From positions 1 through 64,000 of the forward strand of contig JAFZNK010000300.1 in the NCBI GenBank assembly GCA_017550965.1: 64,000 nt of DNA, written 5' to 3'. Numbering within the stretch: the first letter of the stretch is position 1; every line of letters begins with the position of its first letter. The notes beneath the pieces were generated by a model that had not been told where the DNA came from, made no database searches, and saw nothing but the letters and a program-made list of their open reading frames with translations. Below are positions 35,629 through 44,053 of this stretch, piece after piece. Source of the DNA: Thermoguttaceae bacterium. GTDB lineage: Bacteria; Planctomycetota; Planctomycetia; Pirellulales; Thermoguttaceae. Made by a program: the position numbers and the translations under genes.

Positions 35629-37083
35629 CTAACCCTCTTTCGACAATCCGTACAGAGCGATTTTGCGATCGAGGGTCGTGCGTTCAATACCAAGAACCTT
35701 AGCTGTTTTACTCTTGTTCCAACCGTAATACTTCAACGTTTTCAAAATAAACAGAGACTCCATCTCTTTAAGAGTCGTCGGCTCAAAGCGAACAGAATCG
35801 TTTGGATTCGCTAATTGACCGTCGGAAACGTCGACGTTTTTAACGGAGGAGCGTTGCGAGTTCGTATCGTCTACAGATCCTAGCGCCGAAGTAACGAGAT
35901 CCGCCTTCTTTATCGTCGGCGGATTCCCCATAAGGACGGCGCGTTCAATAATATTCTTCAGTTCGCGAACGTTGCCGGGCCAATGATAGGCGTTGAGCGC
36001 GGCGCGCGCCTCGGGAGAAAAATCAAGATATCGTCGACCTGTCTCCTGGGAATACCGTTCGCGAAAATGATCGGCCAAGAGATCGACGTCCCCTTTACGC
36101 TCGCGAAGAGGAGGCACGTTAATTTCCAGAACCCGCAATCGGAAATATAAATCGCGTCTGAATCTTCCGGCGGCGACCTCCTCTTCCAAATTTCGATTCG
36201 TGGCCGCAACGACGCGAACGTCGACAGAAATTGGTTTATTCCCGCCGACACGCTCAAAAGTAGCCCCTTCTAACACGCGCAAAAAAGTCGCCTGTAGCCC
36301 CGGATTCATTTCCGCGATCTCGTCGAGAAAGATTGTGCCGCCGTCCGCAGCCTCAAACTTGCCAATCTTCGTCTCCATCGCGCCGGTAAACGCGCCTTTC
36401 TCATGTCCAAAAAGTTCGCTCGTAAGCAAACTTTCCGAAAAAGCGGCGCAGTTCAAACACAACATCGGACCGGCGCGACGCGAACTGCGTTCGTGCATAG
36501 CGCGGGCGACAAGTTCTTTGCCAACTCCGCTTTCTCCGCGAATTAAAACGGTGGCTTTCGATCGAGCGGCGCGATCGATACATTTCTCCACCTCGCGAAT
36601 AGCGCTCGACTGTCCAATCATCTTCGAGTTTTGTTCCAATAAGGAACGCAAACGCATATTCTCCGTTCTCTCAACGCCGAGCAACGCGGTCATTTCGTTT
36701 TGACGTGAGAAATAATCCTGCTGTTCTAACCGAGCCGTTGTCTCTCGTGGTTCGCCGCAATGAACGAGTTCGCGTTGTTCTTCGATTAAAAGCGTTTCAC
36801 GACCAATTTGAATTTTTGAACCAACGGAAATAATAACGCTTCCGTCGACCGAAGTCCCGTCGACCGTCGTTCCGTTGCGGCTATTGAGATCGTGCAAACT
36901 CCATTTTCCGTCGCGATATTCAATTGTGGCGTGAAATCGACTGCAACGTTCGTCGTCGAGAACAATCACGTTTTCAATGGCGCGACCAATTGTCGTGGGA
37001 CGGTCTGTTCTTAAAAAAAAGGCGACCGTCGGAACGCCGTTATGAAAACATATCACTTCAAGTTTAGGGACGATATTTTCCAT
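35629..37083 (-). CDS. FHA-domain sigma54-dependent transcription activator
   Basis: 484 aa. Residues about 25-100 form an FHA domain that recognises phosphothreonine: TTIGRAIENVIVLDDERCSR, then FHATIEY, LHDLNSRNGTTVDG. The sigma54 AAA+ domain (about 148-375) has Walker A GESGVGKE, the sigma54-contact loop GAFTGA (in HEKGAFTGAMET), Walker B GGTIFLDEI and the VRVVAATNRNL sensor. A Fis-type HTH at the end (MESLFILKTLKYYGWNKSKT, AKVLGIERTTLDRKI) binds DNA. It starts 32 nt after the Ser/Thr kinase stop, so the pair is almost certainly co-transcribed and likely linked: the kinase could create the phosphothreonine the FHA domain reads (inference). Target promoters should carry a -24/-12 GG/GC site. 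Confidence 0.95.
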   Translation of the reverse strand: MENIVPKLEVICFHNGVPTVAFFLRTDRPTTIGRAIENVIVLDDERCSRFHATIEYRDGKWSLHDLNSRNGTTVDGTSVDGSVIISVGSKIQIGRETLLIEEQRELVHCGEPRETTARLEQQDYFSRQNEMTALLGVERTENMRLRSLLEQNSKMIGQSSAIREVEKCIDRAARSKATVLIRGESGVGKELVARAMHERSSRRAGPMLCLNCAAFSESLLTSELFGHEKGAFTGAMETKIGKFEAADGGTIFLDEIAEMNPGLQATFLRVLEGATFERVGGNKPISVDVRVVAATNRNLEEEVAAGRFRRDLYFRLRVLEINVPPLRERKGDVDLLADHFRERYSQETGRRYLDFSPEARAALNAYHWPGNVRELKNIIERAVLMGNPPTIKKADLVTSALGSVDDTNSQRSSVKNVDVSDGQLANPNDSVRFEPTTLKEMESLFILKTLKYYGWNKSKTAKVLGIERTTLDRKIALYGLSKEG

Positions 37084-37115
37084 GTGATTATTTCAGCGAT
37101 AAAACCGAATTGCCG

Positions 37116-40100
37116 TCAATCATACTTGACAAGGACGTCGAAAAAACCGCTTTTGATCGTTTCAGCATGAGCTTTAGCATCAGACGAAACCGTCATTGAA
37201 GCAGACGTTGGAACCAGTATGTAATTGGTAAAGTTGGAAAGAGCAAACCGATGAGGCGCAATGACGTCCAACCTTGTATAATCGGGAGTCAAATCGCTCA
37301 GCTTTGCCAGTTCGCAGGATTTGGCGTCGGTCGGGAAAGGACAATCCTGGTAAAACGACGAACGATCCGCTCTCCAGCGGCAGAAGCATGGCGCGTCCAA
37401 CGCTAAAACGCCGTCAAGTTTCCACTGGTCCCCAAATGAAGACGCGTCAAAATCAACAGGACACAAAACCAGCGCAAAAGCCTGATCGTTTAATCGCACA
37501 ATCGAATTGGTTATTGACGCCATAAAAGGCGGAGACGTTTCCGCTTCTTCGGCGTCGACACGGACTAAACAAGTTCTTCCAACGACGACCGTTTGTTCAA
37601 AATTAAGAGAAAAACATGGCGACGGCGTTTGTAATTCTCCGTTTCCAACGTTTGAATCGGGCGCGGCCAATTCGGAGCTCTGCAGTTCGTCAGAAGATTT
37701 TGCAGGCGGGACGGCCGAAACGCGCGATTGACGCCTTTCCACATAATGCATAACGGCGCCAGCCAAATTGAAACCGCTGTTTTTAGCGTCTAAACGCGCG
37801 CCTTGACGTTCAGAAACAAAGAGCGTAGCCTCGCCGCGCGCTAAAACTCTGTCGAGTCTAACGGTAAAAGGCGCGTCGACGCTAAGCCCTTCTAATTGGT
37901 CGTAGGAGGTTTCAGAATGAGCGCGGAAAAAGGCGACGTTCGAATGTAAAGGAGACGAATAGACTTCACCGGACATATTGCAAACGGTCAACACAGAATC
38001 GCTCACGGAGACGGTCGACGCGCCGACGTCTTCAAAAACCGTCCATTCTTCGGAGGACACTGCGTCTAGTGAAGGAACGGTGAACTCTATGGAGACGCCG
38101 CGAATCGCAACGTCGGCCTCTTTAAGTAAAAACATACTTTCTCCACCGGAGCCGTTGGGCGTTTCCGGAGGCACAAATCGCAACTTGGGAGTAAACTCTT
38201 TTGCGGCGCAAATCTCAACGTTTTGTCGATCAATCGTCAAAGACGGCGAAGAAAGCGTATTATTAAATTTTAGTTCGATCCTGACGTTCAAACGCGCGTC
38301 GCCGCTCGCCGTTCCAGTTTCACGCGGCGAAACGCTCGCTAAAGCGGACTGTAACGAAGCAAAAGTATTTGGCTCCTTACCGACGCCGTCGACGACGCGA
38401 ACAACTGGAGTCGCGAAAGGCGACGAGGAAGAGCTGGAGCCAGAGCCCAAAAGAGGATAAACGCTGAACGAACAAGCCAACGTCTCGGCGGGATTAGTCG
38501 TCAGGGAGTTTTCGAAAACGCTGAGAGAATCGCTCTCCGCAGAAACGCTCCGGGAACGCCAACCAAACGCGTAATCGTCCGATTCAAAAGCTGAAAACCC
38601 GGAAGTTAAATATGAATTACGCCATTCGAGTCCGTCGTCGATCGAACCGCTCAAAAAAACTTCGGAATAACGCGCGGAATTCTGAGCGTACAATTCGTTG
38701 AGTTCCAAAGCTCCAAGTTCGACTTCGGAGCTAATTTTGGAAGCGTCGGAAACGCCGTAAGAAGATTCAGGCGACGAAACGTCGCTCGAATTCGTTCCAA
38801 CGTCGTTTTCGTCCGCGCCGGACGCTATCCGAGGTTCGCTCTCAGTTTGTTCTGAGACGTCCGTCGACGCAAAAGGCGACTCTATCGGACGCGGAGGGGT
38901 AATTTCCGGAAGCGACAAATCCCGGTTGTCTGAAAAAAACGCGTATCCCCCGACCAAAACGACAAAAAGCGCGGCGGCGCACACGCCAGGAAGACGCCAT
39001 GCGCTGAGACGTTCGGACGATTTCTCTTGAGAAGAAGATTCGGCGTATCCACGAGAGGAAACTCTCAAACCGATCATATCGGCGACTTCAAGAAGATCGG
39101 CAATCAACGCGTCGGGCGTTTGATAACGCTCGTCGGGATTCTTCTTCATCATCTTCTTGACGATAGCTGCCACTTCGAGAGGAACGGAGGGATTGACCTC
39201 GCGAATATCAGGAGCCTCGTCCGCCTGGTGTTGCAACAATTTTTGCAACATCGTCCCTTCCGGGAAAGGAGGCGTCGAGGCAAGCATGTAATAAAACGTG
39301 CAGCCAAGAGAATATACGTCGCTACGCACGTCTGCAAGACGCGGATCTCGCGCTTGTTCCGGCGAAATATAATCGAACGTCCCAAGCGTGACGCCGCTTT
39401 CGGTGAGATCGTCGTCGAGTTGAGGTTTGAGCAGCCTTGCGAGCCCCATGTCAATCAACTTAACGCGTTTCTGAGGCGTCACGATAATATTGGAGGGTTT
39501 AACGTCCCGGTGAGTCACGCCATGCGCGGCGGCGTGCGACAACGCGGCGGCCGTTTGCAGCACATAGTCGACCGCTTCGCCTAACTCTAACGCGCCGCAT
39601 TCGCGCACGTAGTCTCGTAAATTGACGCCTTCAACATATTCGAAAGCGATGTAGGGAACGCCGTTCTCGTTTCCATACAAGTAGACCTGCGCAATATTTT
39701 CGTGGTTCAAACGAGCGGCAGATTTCGCTTCGTTCAAAAACCGAGCGGCGACCCCGTCTTCTCGCGCGCGTTTCTGGGGCAAGACTTTAATAGCGACTTT
39801 GCGTTCAAGATTACGGTCTTCGCCTTCATAAACGCGTCCCATTCCCCCGCCGCCGACGTAGCGGATAATGGTGAATTGCCCAAATTTGGAACCGGGCTTT
39901 AAATCGCTTGGATCTCCGTCCGGACTATTGTCTTCATGAACAGGACCGGATAGAACCGTGCGTTCTTGTCTTTGTTCGGAAATTCTTGTCGAAGCGGAAC
40001 TTCCAGTCGACCCTAGCGGAACTTCGCTCCATACGTCTTCCAAAGAGTCCGTCGATTCTAAATCGCTAAAGGAAGAGCTGAAGCTTTTGGCTTTTTCTCT

Positions 40101-40379
40101 GTTACTTACCTCCACAGAACCGACGGGCTGAGTTTGAGTCGTCTGTGAACTGGAGAAATTCTTTCGAGTCGCCGTTGGAACGGAACCGGCGCTTCGTTGG
40201 GTAGATCCGTCTTCAAAAGAACGTTCTTCAGAATCTGCGTCGGAACTTGTTTGCGTCGTCCCTCCGGCTAAAACTTGTTCAGAACCGCTCGATTTTTCAA
40301 GAGAATCCTGCGAGGGCGACTTTTGCACGTCCGCCTCGGACGACGTTTCAGAGTGATGTTTCTTAGAACCAGACGACAT
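37116..40379 (-). CDS. Membrane Ser/Thr protein kinase, PknB-type, with large extracytoplasmic part
   Basis: 1087 aa. A Ser-rich disordered N-terminus of about 165 residues precedes a kinase domain (about 168-435): VGGGGMGRVYEG glycine loop, VAIKVLP (Lys), HRDVKPSNI catalytic loop and IDMGLARL, where DMG replaces DFG as in many planctomycete kinases; then GTFDYISPEQA. A single membrane helix (about 460-481, AALFVVLVGGYAFF) separates a C-terminal outer part of about 600 residues, Ser-rich first and then beta-rich (RVVDGVGKEPNTFASLQSAL), resembling a parallel beta-helix. The ATG at 40379 is used; a TTG at 40400 is in frame and neither has a good ribosome-binding site. Paired with the FHA-sigma54 activator downstream. 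Confidence 0.9.
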   Translation of the reverse strand: MSSGSKKHHSETSSEADVQKSPSQDSLEKSSGSEQVLAGGTTQTSSDADSEERSFEDGSTQRSAGSVPTATRKNFSSSQTTQTQPVGSVEVSNREKAKSFSSSFSDLESTDSLEDVWSEVPLGSTGSSASTRISEQRQERTVLSGPVHEDNSPDGDPSDLKPGSKFGQFTIIRYVGGGGMGRVYEGEDRNLERKVAIKVLPQKRAREDGVAARFLNEAKSAARLNHENIAQVYLYGNENGVPYIAFEYVEGVNLRDYVRECGALELGEAVDYVLQTAAALSHAAAHGVTHRDVKPSNIIVTPQKRVKLIDMGLARLLKPQLDDDLTESGVTLGTFDYISPEQARDPRLADVRSDVYSLGCTFYYMLASTPPFPEGTMLQKLLQHQADEAPDIREVNPSVPLEVAAIVKKMMKKNPDERYQTPDALIADLLEVADMIGLRVSSRGYAESSSQEKSSERLSAWRLPGVCAAALFVVLVGGYAFFSDNRDLSLPEITPPRPIESPFASTDVSEQTESEPRIASGADENDVGTNSSDVSSPESSYGVSDASKISSEVELGALELNELYAQNSARYSEVFLSGSIDDGLEWRNSYLTSGFSAFESDDYAFGWRSRSVSAESDSLSVFENSLTTNPAETLACSFSVYPLLGSGSSSSSSPFATPVVRVVDGVGKEPNTFASLQSALASVSPRETGTASGDARLNVRIELKFNNTLSSPSLTIDRQNVEICAAKEFTPKLRFVPPETPNGSGGESMFLLKEADVAIRGVSIEFTVPSLDAVSSEEWTVFEDVGASTVSVSDSVLTVCNMSGEVYSSPLHSNVAFFRAHSETSYDQLEGLSVDAPFTVRLDRVLARGEATLFVSERQGARLDAKNSGFNLAGAVMHYVERRQSRVSAVPPAKSSDELQSSELAAPDSNVGNGELQTPSPCFSLNFEQTVVVGRTCLVRVDAEEAETSPPFMASITNSIVRLNDQAFALVLCPVDFDASSFGDQWKLDGVLALDAPCFCRWRADRSSFYQDCPFPTDAKSCELAKLSDLTPDYTRLDVIAPHRFALSNFTNYILVPTSASMTVSSDAKAHAETIKSGFFDVLVKYD

Positions 40380-40445
40380 TATTCGAACGCTAACTGTCAA
40401 GCGATGATTCGAGACGGTATGCTATCATCTCCGCAACTCGGGGGC

Positions 40446-40527
40446 GAAAAGCCGTTTCCGCACGCTCGAGACGTTTGGAAACGGCTTTAAAATACGTCGA
40501 TCGGACTTCAAGTAGCAAGTCCGATCG
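40446..40527 (-). terminator. Two tandem hairpins ending xylA transcription
   Basis: Reading the minus strand, an 11-bp stem CGATCGGACTT/AAGTCCGATCG (40527-40498) comes first, then AAAGCCGTTTCC/GGAAACGGCTTT (40488-40448) with a T-run. They separate xylA from the kinase gene. Confidence 0.85.
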
Positions 40528-40533
40528 GGACTA

Positions 40534-41847
40534 TCAGAATACGAAACGATTAATGAGGTTTTCCACGAACTCTTGACGACCGCTGACGCACGCGTCGGCT
40601 TCGCCCTTCTTCAGCATGTATTCCGAAAGGGACTTGAAATCGTGTTTGTCGGCTTCAATCTCCGCGCCAATCCCAGAATCCCAAGAGGAATAACGCGCTT
40701 TGACAACCGCGTCAAGCTCGCCCGATTCGCGAATAGCGGCGGCGATTTTAAGACCTTTTGCAAACGCGTCCATTCCGCCGATATGAGCGTAGAAGAGATC
40801 GATCGGCTCGAAACTTTCGCGGCGAACCTTGGCGTCGAAATTCAAACCGCCGGTGGTGAAGCCGCCGTACTTTAACAAAACGAGCATCATCTTCGTCGTC
40901 ATATAGACGTCTGTCGGGAACTGGTCGGTGTCCCATCCAAGAAGCATGTCGCCGATATTGGCGTCAACAGAACCGAGAAAACCTTGGCTGGCCGCATATT
41001 CCATTTCGTGTTCAACGTTGTGGCCGGCAAGCGTCGCGTGATTCGTCTCGATATTCATCTTGACGTGATCTTCGAGACCGTAAGCGCGAAGGAAATTAAT
41101 GCAAGCGGCGCAGTCGTAATCGTATTGATGTTTAGTCGGCTCCTTCGGCTTCGGTTCAAAATAGAATTGGCCCGTGAAACCGATTTCCTTAGCGTAATCG
41201 ACCGCCATATGCATAAACTTGGCAAGGTGATCGAGTTCGCGTTTCATATCGGTGTTCCAAATGCACTGATAACCTTCGCGACCGCCCCAGAACGTGTAGC
41301 CCTGCGCGTTAAGTTCTTTGGAGACTTCAATCGCCTTCTTGACTTGCGCGGCGGCATAAGCGAAGGAATCGGCGTTGCAACTGGTCGCCGCGCCATGCAT
41401 GAAACGAGGATTGCCGAACAGATTGGCGGTGCCCCACAACATCGTAATCCCGGTTCTCTCAGATTCTTCTTTAAAAACCTTTACGACTTCGTCGAGATAT
41501 TTATTTGTTTCCGCGAGATTTTTTCCCTCCGGGGCAATATCGCGATCATGGAACGCGTAGAATTGCAATCCGGCCTTTTCCAGGAATTCGAAGAATGCGC
41601 GAACACGATTTTGGGCGTTTTCAATCGAATCGGAGCCGTCGTCCCAAGGACGAGACATGGTCGGCATGCCAAAAGGATCCGAACCGTTCATACGCATAGT
41701 GTGCCAAAAAGCGCAACTAAAACGAAGATGATCCTTCATCGACTTGCCTTCGACTAACTCGTCTGGGTTGTAATAACGAAAAGCCAGAGGATTCTTGGAA
41801 TCGGGACCTTCATATTGTACTTTTGTAACGTCAGGAAAAGCCGCCAT
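40534..41847 (-). CDS. xylA: Xylose isomerase
   Basis: 437 aa, the usual length of the class II enzyme, which interconverts D-xylose and D-xylulose in the cytoplasm with two divalent metals. Landmarks: [20 protein letters not shown] at the N-terminus, catalytic His in [14 protein letters not shown] (about residue 100), the metal-site region [18 protein letters not shown] (about 230-247), and [19 protein letters not shown] (about 263-281, catalytic metal ligands). [20 protein letters not shown] completes the barrel. An AGGAG ribosome-binding site lies 7 nt before the ATG. No xylulokinase or xylose transporter is adjacent; the strong double-hairpin terminator makes it a single-gene unit. Confidence 0.97.
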   Translation of the reverse strand: MAAFPDVTKVQYEGPDSKNPLAFRYYNPDELVEGKSMKDHLRFSCAFWHTMRMNGSDPFGMPTMSRPWDDGSDSIENAQNRVRAFFEFLEKAGLQFYAFHDRDIAPEGKNLAETNKYLDEVVKVFKEESERTGITMLWGTANLFGNPRFMHGAATSCNADSFAYAAAQVKKAIEVSKELNAQGYTFWGGREGYQCIWNTDMKRELDHLAKFMHMAVDYAKEIGFTGQFYFEPKPKEPTKHQYDYDCAACINFLRAYGLEDHVKMNIETNHATLAGHNVEHEMEYAASQGFLGSVDANIGDMLLGWDTDQFPTDVYMTTKMMLVLLKYGGFTTGGLNFDAKVRRESFEPIDLFYAHIGGMDAFAKGLKIAAAIRESGELDAVVKARYSSWDSGIGAEIEADKHDFKSLSEYMLKKGEADACVSGRQEFVENLINRFVF

Positions 41848-42050
41848 TATAAAACTCCTGTTATATGGACTTCAATGCTAAATCGCGCGTCTAGTTATTT
41901 AAAACGGTCGAAAGAATCAACCAACTTTATGCGCTCGGAACAAATCGCCGCACGCCGACAAACGCAAAGCGAACTCTTACGGTTACAGTATATCAGATTA
42001 AACAAAAAAAAGAAAGAAAAAATGGCAAAGAAAAAATAATTTCAAAGAAA

Positions 42051-42084
42051 ATAACCGAGAAACAATCGGTTGTCTCTCGGTTAT
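42051..42084 (-). terminator. Terminator of cysC
   Basis: Minus-strand stem ATAACCGAGA/TCTCGGTTAT with a 14-nt loop followed by T-rich sequence (TTTTCTTT). Confidence 0.75.
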
Positions 42085-42115
42085 AAATGGCGCGTTTCCA
42101 CAAACAAAAACACGC

Positions 42116-42772
42116 TCAGTTGATGACTCCGCGCGACTTCAGGAAGAAGATGACCTCGTCGGCAAGTTCGTCGGCGGGACGCGAACCCCCGTCGAGAACC
42201 AATTCGGGTTCAAGGGGAGCTTCATAAGGATCGTCAATGCCGGTAAAACCTTTAAGTTCTCCGGCGCGCGCTTTCTTATACAAACCCTTCGGGTCCCTCT
42301 GTTCGCAAATTTCCAAGGGAGTGTCGACAAAAATTTCATAGAAATCGCCGACTTCCATCATTGCGCGAACTCCGTCTCGATCAGCGCGATAAGGACTGAT
42401 AAACGCCGTCAGAGCGATGGCTCCCGATTCGACAAACAATTTGGCGACAGCGCCGATACGGCGAATATTCTCTTCGCGGTCTTGCGCGGAAAAACCCAGG
42501 CCAAAGCGCTTCGCGAACTCTTCTGAATGACGTTCCGCCAGAATCTTGGGAGAAGCGTTCAAGTTATGACGAACATTATCGCCGTCCAAGACGAAACTCC
42601 GCTTGCCCATTTCGTGCAATTTGTGATCGACCAAATTCGCTACAGTGCTTTTACCGCTCGCGCTAAGCCCTGTGAACCACAAAACACAACCCTTATTCCC
42701 GTTCAACTTTTCCTTTTCCGCACGAGAAACGGCATGTTGATGCCAATACACTTCGACTTCTGGCGAACCCAT
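42116..42772 (-). CDS. cysC: Adenylylsulfate (APS) kinase
   Basis: 218 aa, cytoplasmic. The enzyme phosphorylates adenylylsulfate to PAPS with ATP. Walker A is GLSASGKST (about residues 34-42). Other landmarks are [11 protein letters not shown] (APS binding), [35 protein letters not shown], the [20 protein letters not shown] segment and [14 protein letters not shown], all typical. The N-terminal addition ([18 protein letters not shown]) is also seen in many stand-alone CysC proteins. No ATP sulfurylase (cysN/cysD or sat) is nearby. PAPS may feed sulfate reduction or sulfation of exported polymers; the sequence does not say which. Confidence 0.97.
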   Translation of the reverse strand: MGSPEVEVYWHQHAVSRAEKEKLNGNKGCVLWFTGLSASGKSTVANLVDHKLHEMGKRSFVLDGDNVRHNLNASPKILAERHSEEFAKRFGLGFSAQDREENIRRIGAVAKLFVESGAIALTAFISPYRADRDGVRAMMEVGDFYEIFVDTPLEICEQRDPKGLYKKARAGELKGFTGIDDPYEAPLEPELVLDGGSRPADELADEVIFFLKSRGVIN

Positions 42773-42873
42773 CTTTACTCCTTACTGAAAAACTGTCTAT
42801 TCCATAATAGCGCCGAAATCTCCCGACTCGAGACAACCGCTAAAACATGACGCATTCTACTCAATTCGCCCAA

Positions 42874-43740
42874 TTATTTCAAGGTCTCTTTGGCCGCCGC
42901 TTTTTCCAACGCTCTTTCTTCTGCAGCAGCTTTACGCGAATAAATCGGCAATATACTGAACGGATTATCAAACGATTCTCTCAAAACGCGCGTCCAGGCT
43001 ACTTGCGCGACATTAGCGGCGGTCGGTTTCCACAACGACGATTCGGCGACAAGCGCGTTTGGAAAAAGAGTCTTGTAATTCTTTACGCGTAAAAGAGCCG
43101 GTCCCGTATAAACCACAGCCTCGCGCGATCGTCTTTCCGCCTCTTCTCGAACTTCTTCTCCCGCTTTATCATACGCCAACGTGGGAAAATCGCCGTCGAC
43201 GTCGCTCGTAAAAATCGATTGTTCGACGTCAAGCCACTTCTTATACGGAAGGATCTTAAATTGGCCGTTAAGAAAAAACGTCTTTTCCCCATTGGAATCA
43301 TTGGACGGAACAATCCAGTAGTTTCTAAACGCCACGTCGCCGCGTTGCGCGTCGACTCCCGCAGAAACGAGAACGCCCGACGCATACGTGACGCCAGACT
43401 CCAGTGTTTTTCCAGAAAAGGCGTCTACGACGGCGTCAAGTGTGTCGACTCCCACAATCCGGGCGCCTACGCTCCATGCAAACATTTTCGCGGCGGCAAC
43501 GCCAACCCGTAACCCGGTAAACGAACCCGGTCCTACGGTCGTAGCCACTACGTCGACGTCGGAAGGTTTCCAGGAAAACTCGCGAAGAATGCTTTGAATG
43601 GCTGGCGCCAGCGACTGCGCGCTCCTTTGTTCCGGATCAAGGAAACGAACCGCCAAAACTTTTCCTTGTTCGAATAAAGCGACGCTTCCGGTTAAGTCGG
43701 TCGTTTCTAACGCTAACAATCTCGACAACTCGTTCATCAT
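42874..43740 (-). CDS. tsaB: tRNA threonylcarbamoyladenosine biosynthesis protein TsaB
   Basis: 288 aa. TsaB pairs with TsaD and TsaE to make t6A37 in tRNAs that read ANN codons. The ASKHA-fold start RLLALETTDLTGSVALFEQG and the family motif TTVGPGSFTGLRVGVAAAK (about residues 65-83), then VGVDTLDAVVDAF, are clear. The C-terminal half is more variable and ends in a charged helix (RKAAAEERALEKAAAKETLK) longer than in Escherichia coli TsaB (231 aa). Two adjacent ATGs (43740, 43737) could start it. tsaD is not in the window. Divergent from the SH3-like gene at 44054. Confidence 0.93.
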   Translation of the reverse strand: MMNELSRLLALETTDLTGSVALFEQGKVLAVRFLDPEQRSAQSLAPAIQSILREFSWKPSDVDVVATTVGPGSFTGLRVGVAAAKMFAWSVGARIVGVDTLDAVVDAFSGKTLESGVTYASGVLVSAGVDAQRGDVAFRNYWIVPSNDSNGEKTFFLNGQFKILPYKKWLDVEQSIFTSDVDGDFPTLAYDKAGEEVREEAERRSREAVVYTGPALLRVKNYKTLFPNALVAESSLWKPTAANVAQVAWTRVLRESFDNPFSILPIYSRKAAAEERALEKAAAKETLK

Positions 43741-44053
43741 ACTACCCTATGTTTAGCGTTCGGCGCAACGAAGAAAAAGGGAACGACGTCTTCGACAAGC
43801 GCCCCGCGGCTTTTCAAGTATAGTCTGCCTTAAAAGGTAAGGAAGCCCCCGGAAACCCGATTATGAAACAAGCGTTTGATTTGTTTCAAAAACGAGCGGA
43901 AAGTCGTACGACGGTAAATTGGCCTTGTAAAGCGGTGAGAAAAACGTTACTCTCGCCCAAGACGTTTAGTAGCGTTAGAGCGTTAGACTTTTGCGCGTTT
44001 GTAAGTCGACGCGGTCGGTAGTTTAAAGAGCCGTCGAAAACAGCGATATTCCA
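43741..44053. other. Divergent intergenic region between tsaB and the SH3-like gene
   Basis: 313 nt. A TATAGT at about 43820 could be a plus-strand -10 box but lacks a clear -35. A 52-codon frame (43863-44021) has an ATG but its AAGGAAG is too far upstream and its product is featureless. Nothing else is recognised. Confidence 0.35.

Noticed and set aside
40379-40400. TTGACA at the TTG alternative start of the kinase as a -35 box
   Set aside because: No -10 box follows at 16-18 nt on the minus strand.
41815-42039. Plus-strand frame ending in a Lys-rich tail (KKKKEKMAKKK) between xylA and cysC
   Set aside because: It overlaps the xylA start and the cysC terminator region, has no ribosome-binding site, and the Lys codons are just the A-rich complement of a T-rich terminator tail.
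43863-44021. 52-codon frame starting with ATG upstream of the SH3-like gene
   Set aside because: Its only SD-like sequence (AAGGAAG) is too far upstream and the product has no recognisable feature.
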